Shown here: in pieces, positions 18,007 to 27,499 of the stretch | Position numbering within the stretch: the stretch's first letter is position 1 | Layout: each line of letters opens with the position of its first letter | Source of the DNA: Vibrio splendidus | GTDB taxonomy: Bacteria; Pseudomonadota; Gammaproteobacteria; Enterobacterales; Vibrionaceae | Length of the DNA: 64,000 nucleotides | Assembly: GCF_024347615.1 (NCBI RefSeq) | Contig: NZ_AP025508.1 | Span: 3,038,001-3,102,000, forward strand | Direction of reading: 5' to 3' | Notes under the pieces: model-generated | What the model was told of the DNA's origin: nothing | The model's database searches: none | Seen by the model: only the letters and a program-made list of their open reading frames with translations | Program-made: the position numbers and the translations under genes

Positions 18007-18040
18007 AAATGGGAACATTCCCATGGGATCGATCCCATTT
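18007..18040. promoter_or_regulatory. Two overlapping TreR-type operators upstream of the porin
   Basis: AAATGGGAACATTCCCAT (18007-18024) has the same core GGGAACATTCCC as the treB operator. ATGGGATCGATCCCATTT (18023-18040) is a second palindrome overlapping it by two bases. A possible minus-strand -10, TATAAA, lies at 18002-18007. Confidence 0.8.
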
Positions 18041-18372
18041 ATATTGAGAAGAATATAAATTGAAAGAGAACTGATTGATTATTGTGATCAGGCTAACTAT
18101 TGAGGTAACTAAAAGTTGATGGGTGTTGGATTATTTCTATGAATACGTTGGAGCTACAGAAAGAGGGGAATATCACGTTCTGTACCTACTTGGGGGGGAA
18201 CAGTAGCGAACAATTAGGGAGTAATAAAGATTGGGAAAAGATAGCTTGTGAGTCGCGAAATCGAGTAAGAAAACAAGATGATAAACGATTGATATAAAGG
18301 GGAAATCGATATCGGAGCACTTAAGCAATACTCCGATATCTAAAATACGACGTTTAAATAACCACAGAAGGG
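18041..18372. other. Gene-free stretch upstream of the porin
   Basis: It holds a possible CRP site at 18083-18098 (TGTGA-N6-TAACT) that may serve the porin, and a hairpin at 18308-18340 with perfect arms GATATCGGAG and CTCCGATATC, probably the end of the syd-DUF2310 transcript although its T-run is weak. A 52-codon ATG frame at 18139-18297 has no ribosome site and is not called. Confidence 0.5.
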
Positions 18373-19149
18373 TTACTTCAGGTGATCCCAAGAGATGTTT
18401 GACACCAATCGACAGTCATCACACTTGAAATAGAAAATATCGTGAATAGGCGTATCAAGCAGCCATTCGCCACCACATTGTGGGCATTTACGCTCTTTTT
18501 CAGCTTTTAAGCTAATGCCGCCCACACGGTATAAGTAGTAATACGTTGGGATCTTAGTGAGGTACTCAATGCGCCCTCTCAAGCCCCAGCCGCGTTTGAA
18601 CAATACGCTTTTGGTATCGCTAATCTCGGTCAGCGTTGCATGTTCAGCACGGCAACCCCCGCCCATTTGTACTTCATCACAGGCTTGCCATTCAGTCTGC
18701 CATTTCAACACGGCTTTATGGTCACCATTGAAGGTTGGCGGGTTGCGGTACAAAGGGATCGGCAACAAGCTATCGCCACTACGCAGCGGCGAACAGGTAT
18801 GCACGAATGTCGTGTATAACACCTGCCAACTTGGCGTTTCATCTTCTGCCACTTCTTCTGAGTTCAGATCTCGACCAAGCAGACGCATCTTAGGTGCTAA
18901 TAAACTCGCAGCTGATAAGCGTTCAAAACAGACCTTTACGAAATCTGAATGATTACGTGGGTGCAAGCTGTCTTGCTCTGGGCACACAACGCGAACATAG
19001 AATTCGCCGTCGCCCATCACGATTGGAAACTCACGGCCTAGCACTTGTCCATTGTAACGAAGTGCATCCATCAAGCCATTAACTGCCTTATCGACAGCGC
19101 TGACCGTTGTGTTATCAAAACACTCAAATTGAAGCTCTAGTACGTACAT
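18373..19149 (-). CDS. DUF2310 zinc-ribbon protein
   Basis: A 258-residue cytoplasmic protein of the DUF2310 family, function unknown. The C-terminus (about 215-258) has a zinc ribbon, CPQCGG...CDDC, and the middle shows a conserved-looking block LYRNPPTFNGDHKAVLKWQ with CDEVQMGGGC. It starts four bases after syd on the same strand, so the two are an operon; the link to Syd is positional only. Confidence 0.75.
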   Translation of the reverse strand: MYVLELQFECFDNTTVSAVDKAVNGLMDALRYNGQVLGREFPIVMGDGEFYVRVVCPEQDSLHPRNHSDFVKVCFERLSAASLLAPKMRLLGRDLNSEEVAEDETPSWQVLYTTFVHTCSPLRSGDSLLPIPLYRNPPTFNGDHKAVLKWQTEWQACDEVQMGGGCRAEHATLTEISDTKSVLFKRGWGLRGRIEYLTKIPTYYYLYRVGGISLKAEKERKCPQCGGEWLLDTPIHDIFYFKCDDCRLVSNISWDHLK

Positions 19150-19153
19150 CTAT

Positions 19154-19699
19154 TTATACCGCTGGTTGTAGCTTTTCTAAAAATTCTGCCAATGTCTCGG
19201 CTAATACATCACGATTTTTGGTGCCTAAGCGCTCTAGGATCACGTTACCCGTCAGATTACAGATAGAGATAACATCAAGCTCTGCATCGGTCGCGGCAAT
19301 GAAAACCGTGGGCTTTAGCTTTAAACGACGCTGAGTGACTAGGTGACCTAAAATGTTTTCTTGCAGGCATTCGAAGTCTTCATCACTCCAAATCTGTAAC
19401 AGAGTCAGCTCGTTACCATCAAAGGTCGCGTTCATATCTGCGCTGAATTGTGCACCGTAGAAAGTCTTAATGTCTTCATGCAGAGTCAACTCAATACCGG
19501 TTTCAACGTTGGTGAAATCCGCGAATTGCTCACGTGGATAGTGCTTCCACAACACGGCGTCGCCACTCTTTTCTTCTACGCATGGCGATACGATGTCCAC
19601 CAACTCCTCATTACGAGGTAAGCTTTGGTGTTGCTGCTGCCACGCGTCAACGTATCGCTGACTAAAAGAAAGTAGTGCGTCTTGAGCACGTTGAGTCAT
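19154..19699 (-). CDS. syd: SecY-interacting protein Syd
   Basis: A 181-residue cytoplasmic protein that binds the SecY channel and is thought to check translocon quality. Syd features are the acidic concave surface region and the blocks LFSF-like start ([13 protein letters not shown]), [22 protein letters not shown] and [15 protein letters not shown]. Length equals the E. coli protein. It is divergent from queF, a frequent neighbour in gamma-proteobacteria, and is followed by DUF2310. Confidence 0.92.
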   Translation of the reverse strand: MTQRAQDALLSFSQRYVDAWQQQHQSLPRNEELVDIVSPCVEEKSGDAVLWKHYPREQFADFTNVETGIELTLHEDIKTFYGAQFSADMNATFDGNELTLLQIWSDEDFECLQENILGHLVTQRRLKLKPTVFIAATDAELDVISICNLTGNVILERLGTKNRDVLAETLAEFLEKLQPAV

Positions 19700-19830
19700 G
19701 AAAATCTCCTAAACACAAAATAATAAATAGAATCCGAGCCCTTTCAGCACCGATTAAGCGATGACTTAATGACAGGGTAATGGGGATTCAGTAAAATCGA
19801 CCCCATTCTAATCGAATTTGAAACGAAAGT

Positions 19831-20676
19831 ATGAGCAAATATTCTGACGCAAAAGAGCTAGCGGGTTTAACCCTTGGCCAAAAAACTGAGTACTCTAACC
19901 AATACGATGCAAGTTTATTGCAACCAGTGCCTCGTAGCCTTAATCGCGATGATCTTGCGCTAAACGGCGAGCTGCCTTTTGTTGGTCATGATATTTGGAC
20001 GATGTACGAGCTTTCGTGGCTAAACACCAACGGTCTACCACAAGTAGCGGTGGGCGAAGTTTTCATCCCAGCCACCAGCCAAAATTTAATTGAATCAAAA
20101 TCTTTCAAGCTGTACCTAAACAGCTATAACCAGACTCAATTTGAAAGCTGGGCTCAAGTCACTGAGCGCCTGACCCAAGATTTGTCTGCATGTGCAGGCG
20201 AACCTGTGGTTGTGAATGTAAACTCAGTAACCGACTACACGAACCAACCTATCGTGACGATGGAAGGTGACTGCATCGACAACCAAGATATCCAAATCAC
20301 CAGCTATGATTTTGAAGCGTCACTGCTTGAAGGTGCTGCTGGCGAACAAAAAGTAGAAGAAACTCTGCATAGCCACCTGTTGAAGTCGAACTGCTTGATC
20401 ACCAACCAACCGGATTGGGGCAGCGTTGAGATCGCATATTCAGGCAAGCAAATTGACCGTGAAGCTCTGCTACGCTATTTAGTTTCTTTCCGTGAGCACA
20501 ATGAATTCCACGAACAATGCGTTGAGCGTATCTTCACTGATATCATGAAATACTGTGCGCCATCGAAGCTAACCGTGTTTGCACGTTACACGCGTCGTGG
20601 TGGTCTGGATATCAATCCATACCGTTCAACAGAGCAAGATAGACCAAGCCACAATAAGCGTATGGCTCGCCAATAG
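19831..20676 (+). CDS. queF: NADPH-dependent 7-cyano-7-deazaguanine reductase (type II QueF)
   Basis: Reduces preQ0 to preQ1 in queuosine biosynthesis. It is the long two-domain form of 281 residues. The catalytic cysteine is Cys188 in [17 protein letters not shown], and the NADPH/substrate region includes [17 protein letters not shown] and [15 protein letters not shown]. No preQ1 riboswitch-like structure is visible upstream. It is a single gene between syd and the TPR protein. Confidence 0.96.
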   Translation: MSKYSDAKELAGLTLGQKTEYSNQYDASLLQPVPRSLNRDDLALNGELPFVGHDIWTMYELSWLNTNGLPQVAVGEVFIPATSQNLIESKSFKLYLNSYNQTQFESWAQVTERLTQDLSACAGEPVVVNVNSVTDYTNQPIVTMEGDCIDNQDIQITSYDFEASLLEGAAGEQKVEETLHSHLLKSNCLITNQPDWGSVEIAYSGKQIDREALLRYLVSFREHNEFHEQCVERIFTDIMKYCAPSKLTVFARYTRRGGLDINPYRSTEQDRPSHNKRMARQ

Positions 20677-20733
20677 TCGGCGTGAACCGCCCACACTTAT
20701 TTGAACCTACCAAATCTTTAAAGGGACATTGAA

Positions 20734-22992
20734 ATGCGTTGGTTATACGTTGTTAGTCTATTTATTTTAAGCTTAAGCACATCGGTCAATGCGTCGGTTT
20801 ATTCGTCGGCGCTACTCAATGAAGCCAATAACTTGGTTGAGATCGAGCCGAGCCAAGCAAAACAAATGGCTAACAGCTACCTAACGCTTCGTGTCCTTTC
20901 TGATCAACGTGAGAAAAGCCCTTCAGCAATTTCTCGCGAAGAGACAGACTCTTCAATTAGAACGCCAAACAGCAGTATCGATGCGTATAAAATCTTAGCC
21001 AAGGCGGAATACAACCTAGGCAACATTCGTATTGCGATTAAAAACATCGACAAAGCCTCTGAGCTCGCAAAAACCTATAAGCTTAATTACTTAAAGTTGG
21101 ACCTTCAGATCCTAAAAGTTCGCTTACTTTGGCTGAGTGACAGAAAGTCAGCCACAGCAACAGCAGAGCTGACAAGTATTGAAGCAAACCTAGAATCGGT
21201 GAATAAAACCTTACGTTTAACAGAAGGTATTACCTATCGTTTGATCATGCTGAAAGCTGATATCGCCTCTTATGACAATAAGGTCGACGAAGCCGAGAAG
21301 TTCTACCAAGAAGCGAAAACCTACCTCGATCAGCGTTACTCAGAAAAAGTTACCATCGACTACCACATCTCGGTCGGTGAATTTTATCTAACCCATAAAG
21401 AGTACAACCACGCACTCTCTGAGTTGTTGTATGGCTACTGGAAATCAGTAGAAGGTAACCTGAGTTCACGCTTAGCTAAGGTCAATCGCCTGCTTGCACA
21501 GCTTTTCTTTGAGCGCCAAGTCTTAGACAAGGCATTAGAACATCTATCTCAAGCTGCTGATTTTTATGATAACTTTGAAAACTCTCCCATATTAGCTCAA
21601 GTACTTAAAAAGATGGGTGATGTGTACTTCTTACAAGGTAAATATAACCTTGCTCTTGTGCATTTTTTCAACGTCCTTGACCACGAAAGTACCGACAGAG
21701 ATATCCACCAAGTCATCGATATTCGTCTAAGTCTATCGGCAACTTACTTACGCCTCTATAACTACCCTCTAGCTGAGCAGTACTTAACCCGTGCCCTTGA
21801 ACTGCTTGAGTACACCGACATTCCAAAACTGGAAGGTCGTGCTGCGCTATTATCAGCAGGATTGGCTTACCACCTGCAAGAGAGCGAAGATGTGATCAAG
21901 CATGCGACACGTGCACTTGAAATATCACGCCAGGTAGAGAATATGCGCCTGTCGCAACGCTCATACTATTTACTCTCTTTGGGTTATGAACAGGCAGGTC
22001 GTCCACAGCAAGCATTGGCAAATCTCAAGCAATACAACAGCCTTGTCTCTTTAGAGCAGCAAAAACTCAACCGTGTTGGGGAAGACGCATTCCGCCAACA
22101 AAAAGAGTTTGCCGAACAAACCCTGCACTATGCAGGCCAAGAACAAGAGCTAGAGAAATACAAACTAGAACATCGTAAGTTCCAAAAGATTTCGTTTGCC
22201 CTATTCTTGTTCAGCATTGTCTTATTCTTCTTTGTGCTGCGCCGAGGCTACCTCATTCAAACCTTAGCCAAAGAGGTCGACTCACTGCGTACCGACCTCT
22301 TTACGCATTCGCGTTCTAAGCTTCCTAATCTAAGAATGCTGAATGCGAAACTCTCAAATTCATTGGAACAAACCAGCCAAACCTTTGAGCAGTGGCAGCT
22401 TGGTGAATTGATTCATGAACCGCTCAACGACCGTTTACGCTTCGTGATGATTGACTTACCTTTCCTACGTAATATGTACACGCAGAACGGTTACAAAGCA
22501 GGCCTAGAACTCGAAGATGCTTTTGGTGAATTCCTCAAATCTAAGCTTGAAGGCCCAGCTCGTGTCTACCATTTCTCGGATGCGAACCTGCTTTATATCG
22601 AGCCCAACGCTGACCGTGATTTATCACCTGAAGCTCTGTTCAGGAAGATTCAATCTTGGGTTAATGACTTCGAACCCGAGCGAAACATCAACCGAACAGT
22701 CCGTATGGGCATCGCTGACTACCCGTTCCTGCCACGCGCTTACACTGCAATTAACGACCAAGAACTACTCGATGTGTTATTGATGTCGACGAATCTAGCG
22801 CGTGAGATCAGTCTCAAAGAGCGCAGCAGTCAATGGGTATACTTAAAAGCTATCGATAATGCGCCCGCAGCGAGTCTTGCAACTGGTAACATAAGAGAAG
22901 CGTGTAAACATGCGATTAATCAAGGGTTAATAAAGATACAATCGTCATACCAGAATGAGGACAACATCAAAAAAATGCTAAAAGATGACTGA
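20734..22992 (+). CDS. Exported TPR protein with membrane segment and degenerate GGDEF-like domain
   Basis: A 752-residue protein in the order: signal peptide (to about VNA, residue 21), a long helical region with tetratricopeptide repeats (about 80-450, for example ALVHFFNVLDHE, AEQYLTRALELLE), one membrane segment at about 486-503 (ISFALFLFSIVLFFFVLRR), and a cytoplasmic C-terminal domain. That domain has a GGDEF-like outline (SKLPNLRMLNAKL, then VRMGIADYPFLPR) but carries FSDANLLYI where the GGDEF signature should be, so it is probably inactive and may bind c-di-GMP or a partner. A true diguanylate cyclase gene follows 118 bases later. Confidence 0.75.
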   Translation: MRWLYVVSLFILSLSTSVNASVYSSALLNEANNLVEIEPSQAKQMANSYLTLRVLSDQREKSPSAISREETDSSIRTPNSSIDAYKILAKAEYNLGNIRIAIKNIDKASELAKTYKLNYLKLDLQILKVRLLWLSDRKSATATAELTSIEANLESVNKTLRLTEGITYRLIMLKADIASYDNKVDEAEKFYQEAKTYLDQRYSEKVTIDYHISVGEFYLTHKEYNHALSELLYGYWKSVEGNLSSRLAKVNRLLAQLFFERQVLDKALEHLSQAADFYDNFENSPILAQVLKKMGDVYFLQGKYNLALVHFFNVLDHESTDRDIHQVIDIRLSLSATYLRLYNYPLAEQYLTRALELLEYTDIPKLEGRAALLSAGLAYHLQESEDVIKHATRALEISRQVENMRLSQRSYYLLSLGYEQAGRPQQALANLKQYNSLVSLEQQKLNRVGEDAFRQQKEFAEQTLHYAGQEQELEKYKLEHRKFQKISFALFLFSIVLFFFVLRRGYLIQTLAKEVDSLRTDLFTHSRSKLPNLRMLNAKLSNSLEQTSQTFEQWQLGELIHEPLNDRLRFVMIDLPFLRNMYTQNGYKAGLELEDAFGEFLKSKLEGPARVYHFSDANLLYIEPNADRDLSPEALFRKIQSWVNDFEPERNINRTVRMGIADYPFLPRAYTAINDQELLDVLLMSTNLAREISLKERSSQWVYLKAIDNAPAASLATGNIREACKHAINQGLIKIQSSYQNEDNIKKMLKDD

Positions 22993-23110
22993 TTTGCGAG
23001 CGGTTAAGAGCGGCAAGCCGTGACCTTATTTTTAGTTTTGTTATTATCGATGCAACGGAATTTCATCAAAATGATCGAGCTCGGTCTACGCGGCGCTAAT
23101 TAATACATCT

Positions 23111-24676
23111 ATGGGCATTCTTGAAAAAGACATTCAGGCGCAACTCCACCAGCTGAAACTTCAGTTGGAGCAGGTCCGTTTGACGCAAAGAGACACCTCG
23201 TTCAAATTTATTAGAGAACAAAAAGTTCTAAAGCGTATCGTCACATCTTTAAGTGACGCATGTGTTGGCAGTAACAGCCATTTAGATGAAAACCTCATTG
23301 CCCTTCGGGAAGAGCTAGAAAAGCAAAAAGACATTAGCTCGATGATCCCAAAGCTGGCAGTATTAGAAAGGATGCTTAAGCAGAAAACGTTGGCTATGGA
23401 TAAACAGAACGGATATCTGGACGATAGCATTAAGCACAGTGGGGAAACGCTGCAACGCATAACAGGCCTTCCAGCACAGCTTAAACGCGACCTACGAAAC
23501 TTACTTAGCTTCTCCGAATGCAATGGCAGTCAGAAAGTCGACCATGCCATGAAACTTCTCGGTATTTATGAGCGTGCCATTAAGATTATGGCGAATAACT
23601 CACGCACTCATTTTGCCGACGTTACGCATTCTCCGGAACAAGAACTCCTTTCAGACCTATCAAACGAATTACAACATCTGATCACTGAACTCGATTTCGA
23701 GGGTGAATCGGGTGATTTGCTTACCGATATTCGAGCGAAACTGCTACTGGGTGTTTCCACACAAAATCTGCTTGAGCTGACACTTCAGATCCTCAAACTG
23801 GTAATTGAAGGCACCAACCTAGAGCGTAAGAAGTCTGAACAATTTATCGATCAGCTAAACTCTTCGCTGGCCTCCAGTATCAAAACGGCAGACCAAAATG
23901 CCGATCAGAGCCAAAGTTACTTTGAGCACCGCCAAGGCCTTAACTCTGAGTTAAGTGAACTTGTCATTAAGAGCCAGAACTCTGTAGAGAAAGCGAAGGA
24001 AATTGATAGTTTAAAGCGAACGATTAATCCGCTACTCACTGAAATCGCGTCTCTTTCAGAAAGACTGAATCACGCAGAACAGAAAGAACAAGCTCTAATA
24101 GAGAGAATGAGTTATGGGAAGACTCAGTTAGATTCACTCTATGAAGTCACCCAAGATTACCGCAAGCGCTTAGAAGATCAGGCTCAGCGTATGCTACTTG
24201 ACCCGCTCACTAAAGTTTACAATCGCACCGCCTTTACTGATCGCTTAGAGCTTGAGTATCGCCGTTGGATTCGTGCACAACACTCACTGCGCGTAGTGCT
24301 ACTCGACATAGACAACTTCAAAGCCATCAACGATAGCTTTGGTTATACCGCGGGTGATAAGGCACTTAAAATCATCGCGAGAACAATTACTAAAGAAGCT
24401 GGCACAACCGATACCGTGGCTCGCTTTTCTGGAGAAGAGTTTGTCTTGCTGTTGCCAGAACAAACCGATGAATATTGCCACCAGGTGATTCAAAACATCC
24501 AAGCTCAAGTAAGCCGCCTACCCTTTAAGTTCCGTGACCAACAAATCACGATTACCTTGTGTGCGGCAAGTACTCAGTTTAAAGAGTCTGATACGCCTGA
24601 AGAAGTATTAGAGAGACTTAATAAGACGCTAAACAAAGCAAAGCAACGCGGTACCAACCAACTTGTTTGGAACTAA
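23111..24676 (+). CDS. Diguanylate cyclase with long coiled-coil N-terminus
   Basis: A 521-residue soluble protein predicted to make c-di-GMP from GTP. Residues about 1-350 are helical coiled coil with no membrane segment; the GGDEF domain begins at about 360 (MLLDPLTKVYNRTAF) with the metal site VLLDIDNFKAIND and the active-site motif SGEEF at residues 440-444. The I-site RxxD is missing (GTTD at that place), so product inhibition through the usual site is not expected. It follows the degenerate GGDEF protein on the same strand. The N-terminal sensor function is unknown. Confidence 0.88.
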   Translation: MGILEKDIQAQLHQLKLQLEQVRLTQRDTSFKFIREQKVLKRIVTSLSDACVGSNSHLDENLIALREELEKQKDISSMIPKLAVLERMLKQKTLAMDKQNGYLDDSIKHSGETLQRITGLPAQLKRDLRNLLSFSECNGSQKVDHAMKLLGIYERAIKIMANNSRTHFADVTHSPEQELLSDLSNELQHLITELDFEGESGDLLTDIRAKLLLGVSTQNLLELTLQILKLVIEGTNLERKKSEQFIDQLNSSLASSIKTADQNADQSQSYFEHRQGLNSELSELVIKSQNSVEKAKEIDSLKRTINPLLTEIASLSERLNHAEQKEQALIERMSYGKTQLDSLYEVTQDYRKRLEDQAQRMLLDPLTKVYNRTAFTDRLELEYRRWIRAQHSLRVVLLDIDNFKAINDSFGYTAGDKALKIIARTITKEAGTTDTVARFSGEEFVLLLPEQTDEYCHQVIQNIQAQVSRLPFKFRDQQITITLCAASTQFKESDTPEEVLERLNKTLNKAKQRGTNQLVWN

Positions 24677-25052
24677 GCCAGCCTTAGATTTAATTTATTT
24701 CATTTTTTCAAATACTTATCACATACCATTTCCCTCAATGTTTGCTAAGCTAATGATTAACATTCGCTTAACAAGCATTCTTGGCAAGCAATGCTGTATA
24801 TACGCTCTTAATTTATTTTATATTAGCTCTTAAGCATCTATACATCTGCTATTAAGCACCCATGTATATACCGTTAAGCACCTGCATATAGACTGTTAAG
24901 CAAGATTATATAATCCATTAAGCAACGCTGTCGTAACGGTTTCGTCTGGTTAACTCTCTCACCTTTAACCAAACACTTTCAACGTTTGCTTCTCACTCTC
25001 GAGCCAGAGGGTCACTTCAACGTCCCCCTGCTCTTTTCAACAAGGAGGCACT
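24677..25052. other. Gene-free stretch upstream of ppnN
   Basis: A 376-base AT-rich gap without a credible gene. Its middle third is a phased tandem repeat described separately. The last 110 bases are pyrimidine-rich with AAGGAGG just before the ppnN start. Confidence 0.7.
24808..24939. repeat. 22-bp-period tandem array upstream of ppnN
   Basis: The heptamer TTAAGCA occurs at 24830, 24852, 24874, 24896 and 24918, exactly 22 bases apart. A sixth, partial unit starts with TTAATTT at 24808. The remaining 15 bases of each unit are diverged but keep AT-rich steps such as TATATA, so the heptamer and the spacing are what is conserved. Confidence 0.8.
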
Positions 25053-26420
25053 ATGATCACTCATATCAGCCCTGCCGGTAGCATGGATTTACTCTCTCAA
25101 CTTGAAGTTGAGCGTCTTAAGAAAACCGCGTCTAGTGATCTGTACCAACTGTATCGTAACTGTACGTTAGCGGTACTTAACTCGGGAAGCCACACCGACA
25201 ACTCCAAAGAGTTGCTCGACAAGTATCAATCGTTTGATGTTGAAGTCGTGCGACGTGAGCGAGGTATCAAGCTCGAACTGAGCAATCCACCAGAGCATGC
25301 CTTTGTCGATGGTGAAATCATCAAGGGTATCCAAGAGCACCTATTCTCAGTACTGCGTGACATTGTCTACGTCAACATGCATCTTGCAGACAACCAAAGA
25401 CTCAACCTGACTAATGCCACTCATATTACCAACCTCGTATTTGGTATTTTGAGAAATGCAGGCGCACTTACGCCGGGCATCGAACCTAACCTGATCGTGT
25501 GTTGGGGTGGCCACTCAATTAATGCCACTGAATACCAATATACTCGTGAAGTAGGTAATGAACTTGGCCTACGTGAACTCAACATCTGTACGGGGTGTGG
25601 ACCAGGTGCAATGGAAGGGCCAATGAAAGGCGCGGCGATTGGTCACGCTAAGCAGCGCTATACAGATCATCGTTACTTGGGGCTTACCGAGCCTTCAATC
25701 ATTGCTGCTGAGCCGCCAAATCCGATAGTGAACGAATTGGTGATCATGCCAGATATCGAGAAGCGTCTTGAGGCATTCGTTCGTATGGCACATGGCATCA
25801 TTATTTTCCCTGGCGGCCCCGGTACGGCTGAAGAGTTGCTGTATATCTTAGGGATCATGATGCACCCAAATAACGTCGACCAACCCATGCCGATTGTATT
25901 AACGGGTTCAAAAGAGAGTGAAGCTTACTTCCGCTCTATCGATAAGTTCATCGGGGAAACCCTCGGGGAAGAGGCTCAGAAACACTACGAAATCGTGATT
26001 GATGATCCAGCACGCGCTGCGAAAATCATGAAACAAGCGATGCCAGATGTACGCTCTCACCGTAAAGAGACCGGCGATGCTTATAGCTATAACTGGTCAC
26101 TGCATATTGAGCCTGAGTTCCAACTGCCCTTCGATCCGACACATGAGTCTATGGCGGCACTTGATCTTCATATGGACCAGAAAACAGAAAGCCTTGCGGC
26201 TAATTTACGCAAAGCGTTTTCTGGCATTGTGGCCGGTAACGTCAAAGCCGAAGGTATTCTAGAGATAGAGAAACACGGCCCATTTCTGATTGATGGCGAC
26301 AAAGAGCTGATGACCAAAATGGACCAACTGCTGAATGACTTTGTTGAACAACATCGCATGAAACTACCGGGTGGCACTGACTACGTTCCTTGCTATAAAA
26401 TTATGCCTAGCAGCGAATAA
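25053..26420 (+). CDS. ppnN: Nucleotide 5'-monophosphate nucleosidase PpnN
   Basis: A 455-residue cytoplasmic enzyme that cleaves purine and pyrimidine nucleoside monophosphates to base and ribose 5-phosphate; E. coli PpnN (YgdH) is activated by (p)ppGpp. The central LOG-type fold shows [14 protein letters not shown] and the signature [13 protein letters not shown] (from about residue 253). N-terminal and C-terminal extensions specific to PpnN are present, and the length agrees. Ribosome site AAGGAGG precedes the ATG. A terminator follows, then xni, its usual neighbour. Confidence 0.95.
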   Translation: MITHISPAGSMDLLSQLEVERLKKTASSDLYQLYRNCTLAVLNSGSHTDNSKELLDKYQSFDVEVVRRERGIKLELSNPPEHAFVDGEIIKGIQEHLFSVLRDIVYVNMHLADNQRLNLTNATHITNLVFGILRNAGALTPGIEPNLIVCWGGHSINATEYQYTREVGNELGLRELNICTGCGPGAMEGPMKGAAIGHAKQRYTDHRYLGLTEPSIIAAEPPNPIVNELVIMPDIEKRLEAFVRMAHGIIIFPGGPGTAEELLYILGIMMHPNNVDQPMPIVLTGSKESEAYFRSIDKFIGETLGEEAQKHYEIVIDDPARAAKIMKQAMPDVRSHRKETGDAYSYNWSLHIEPEFQLPFDPTHESMAALDLHMDQKTESLAANLRKAFSGIVAGNVKAEGILEIEKHGPFLIDGDKELMTKMDQLLNDFVEQHRMKLPGGTDYVPCYKIMPSSE

Positions 26421-26516
26421 CGACAAGTGACTGATAACAGGCCACAAGCATAAAGCTAAACAACTCATGACGTTTACGTCGCCAACGTTTCAACTCACCA
26501 AGTGATACGTTACTAT

Positions 26517-26542
26517 AAGGGGCTAGCAGCCCCTTATTTATT
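26517..26542 (+). terminator. Terminator after ppnN
   Basis: AAGGGGC and GCCCCTT arms around a five-base loop are followed by ATTTATT. It ends only 20 bases before xni. Confidence 0.7.
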
Positions 26543-26561
26543 GCCTATTTAGTGGAAACTT

Positions 26562-27338
26562 ATGTCTATCCATCTTGTTATTATCGATGCTTTGAATCTC
26601 ATCCGACGCGTTCACTCTGTTCAGCCGGACCCAACCGATATTGCAAGAACCATCACCACTACTGCTCGTACTCTTAATCGCATCCTAAAAGAATCAAAGC
26701 CAACCCATATCATTGCGGTATTTGATCATCATTTACAAGATCGAGGCTGGCGCGCTGAAGTCCTTCCTGCCTACAAGCAAAACCGCAAGCCGATGCCTGA
26801 ACCATTAATGAAAGGCCTTGATGCTATCCAACAAGCTTGGTGGGAATTAGGGATTGATTCACTGCTATCTGATGGTGATGAAGCGGATGATCTAGTCGCT
26901 ACGCTCGCTAAGAAAGTGGCCGATCACAGAGAAACGGTCACCATCATCTCTACGGATAAGGGCTACTGCCAACTGTTATCACCAACGCTACAGATCCGTG
27001 ATTACTTTCAGCACCGTTGGTTAGATAAACCCTTTATCGAAGCGGAATTTGGCGTAAAACCTGAACAGCTCGCAGATTACTGGGGATTAACGGGCGTCAG
27101 CTCAAGCCAAGTGCCGGGGATTCCTGGCGTTGGACCAAAAGCGGCCAAAGAGATATTAACAACGTATCCAGATATAGAAACGGCATTCCTAGCTGAAGAC
27201 TTACCGAAAAAGTATCGCAAGAAATTCGATGAGCATATTGAATCGGCTCGTGTATGCAAGCTCGTTTCAGCACTCAAAACAGACATCGATTTGGGCTTCA
27301 ATCTTCAAGATATTCGCTTCTCTGGCAGCCAAACTTAA
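26562..27338 (+). CDS. xni: Flap endonuclease Xni (exonuclease IX)
   Basis: A 258-residue 5'-nuclease-family protein resembling the N-terminal domain of DNA polymerase I. Visible are LVIIDALNLIRR, AVFDHH, DGDEADDLVATLA, the STDKGYCQLL metal site and the helix-three-turn-helix VPGIPGVGPKAAKEIL. It acts on flap DNA structures. It lies just after the ppnN terminator, and the start is an ATG in a weak ribosome-site context. Confidence 0.93.
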   Translation: MSIHLVIIDALNLIRRVHSVQPDPTDIARTITTTARTLNRILKESKPTHIIAVFDHHLQDRGWRAEVLPAYKQNRKPMPEPLMKGLDAIQQAWWELGIDSLLSDGDEADDLVATLAKKVADHRETVTIISTDKGYCQLLSPTLQIRDYFQHRWLDKPFIEAEFGVKPEQLADYWGLTGVSSSQVPGIPGVGPKAAKEILTTYPDIETAFLAEDLPKKYRKKFDEHIESARVCKLVSALKTDIDLGFNLQDIRFSGSQT

Positions 27339-27397
27339 CACTTCTGGATGTTCATCTTTTCTGTTGTGTTCTCCGTTACATTCACAACCTAATCATA

Positions 27398-27433
27398 ATG
27401 TTAATCAATACCTTATCGAGTATTGATTAACAT
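27398..27433. repeat. 14-base perfect inverted repeat between xni and the nuclease gene
   Basis: ATGTTAATCAATAC (27398-27411) is repeated in inverted form at 27420-27433 around eight bases. There is no T-run on either strand, so it may be an operator or cruciform rather than a terminator. Confidence 0.6.
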
Positions 27434-27499
27434 CTAGCCTTCATCACAGTCTTATTGATATAAGTATTTAATTTCATTGCTCCAATAAGGAGAAACACA

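Noticed and set aside
18139..18297. 52-codon plus-strand ATG frame in the gap upstream of the porin
   Set aside because: There is no ribosome site or promoter, the composition is ordinary and no family is recognised; not enough to call a gene.
18173..18391. 72-codon minus-strand frame overlapping the end of the DUF2310 gene
   Set aside because: It overlaps the real gene end and the 18308-18340 hairpin and has no start signal.
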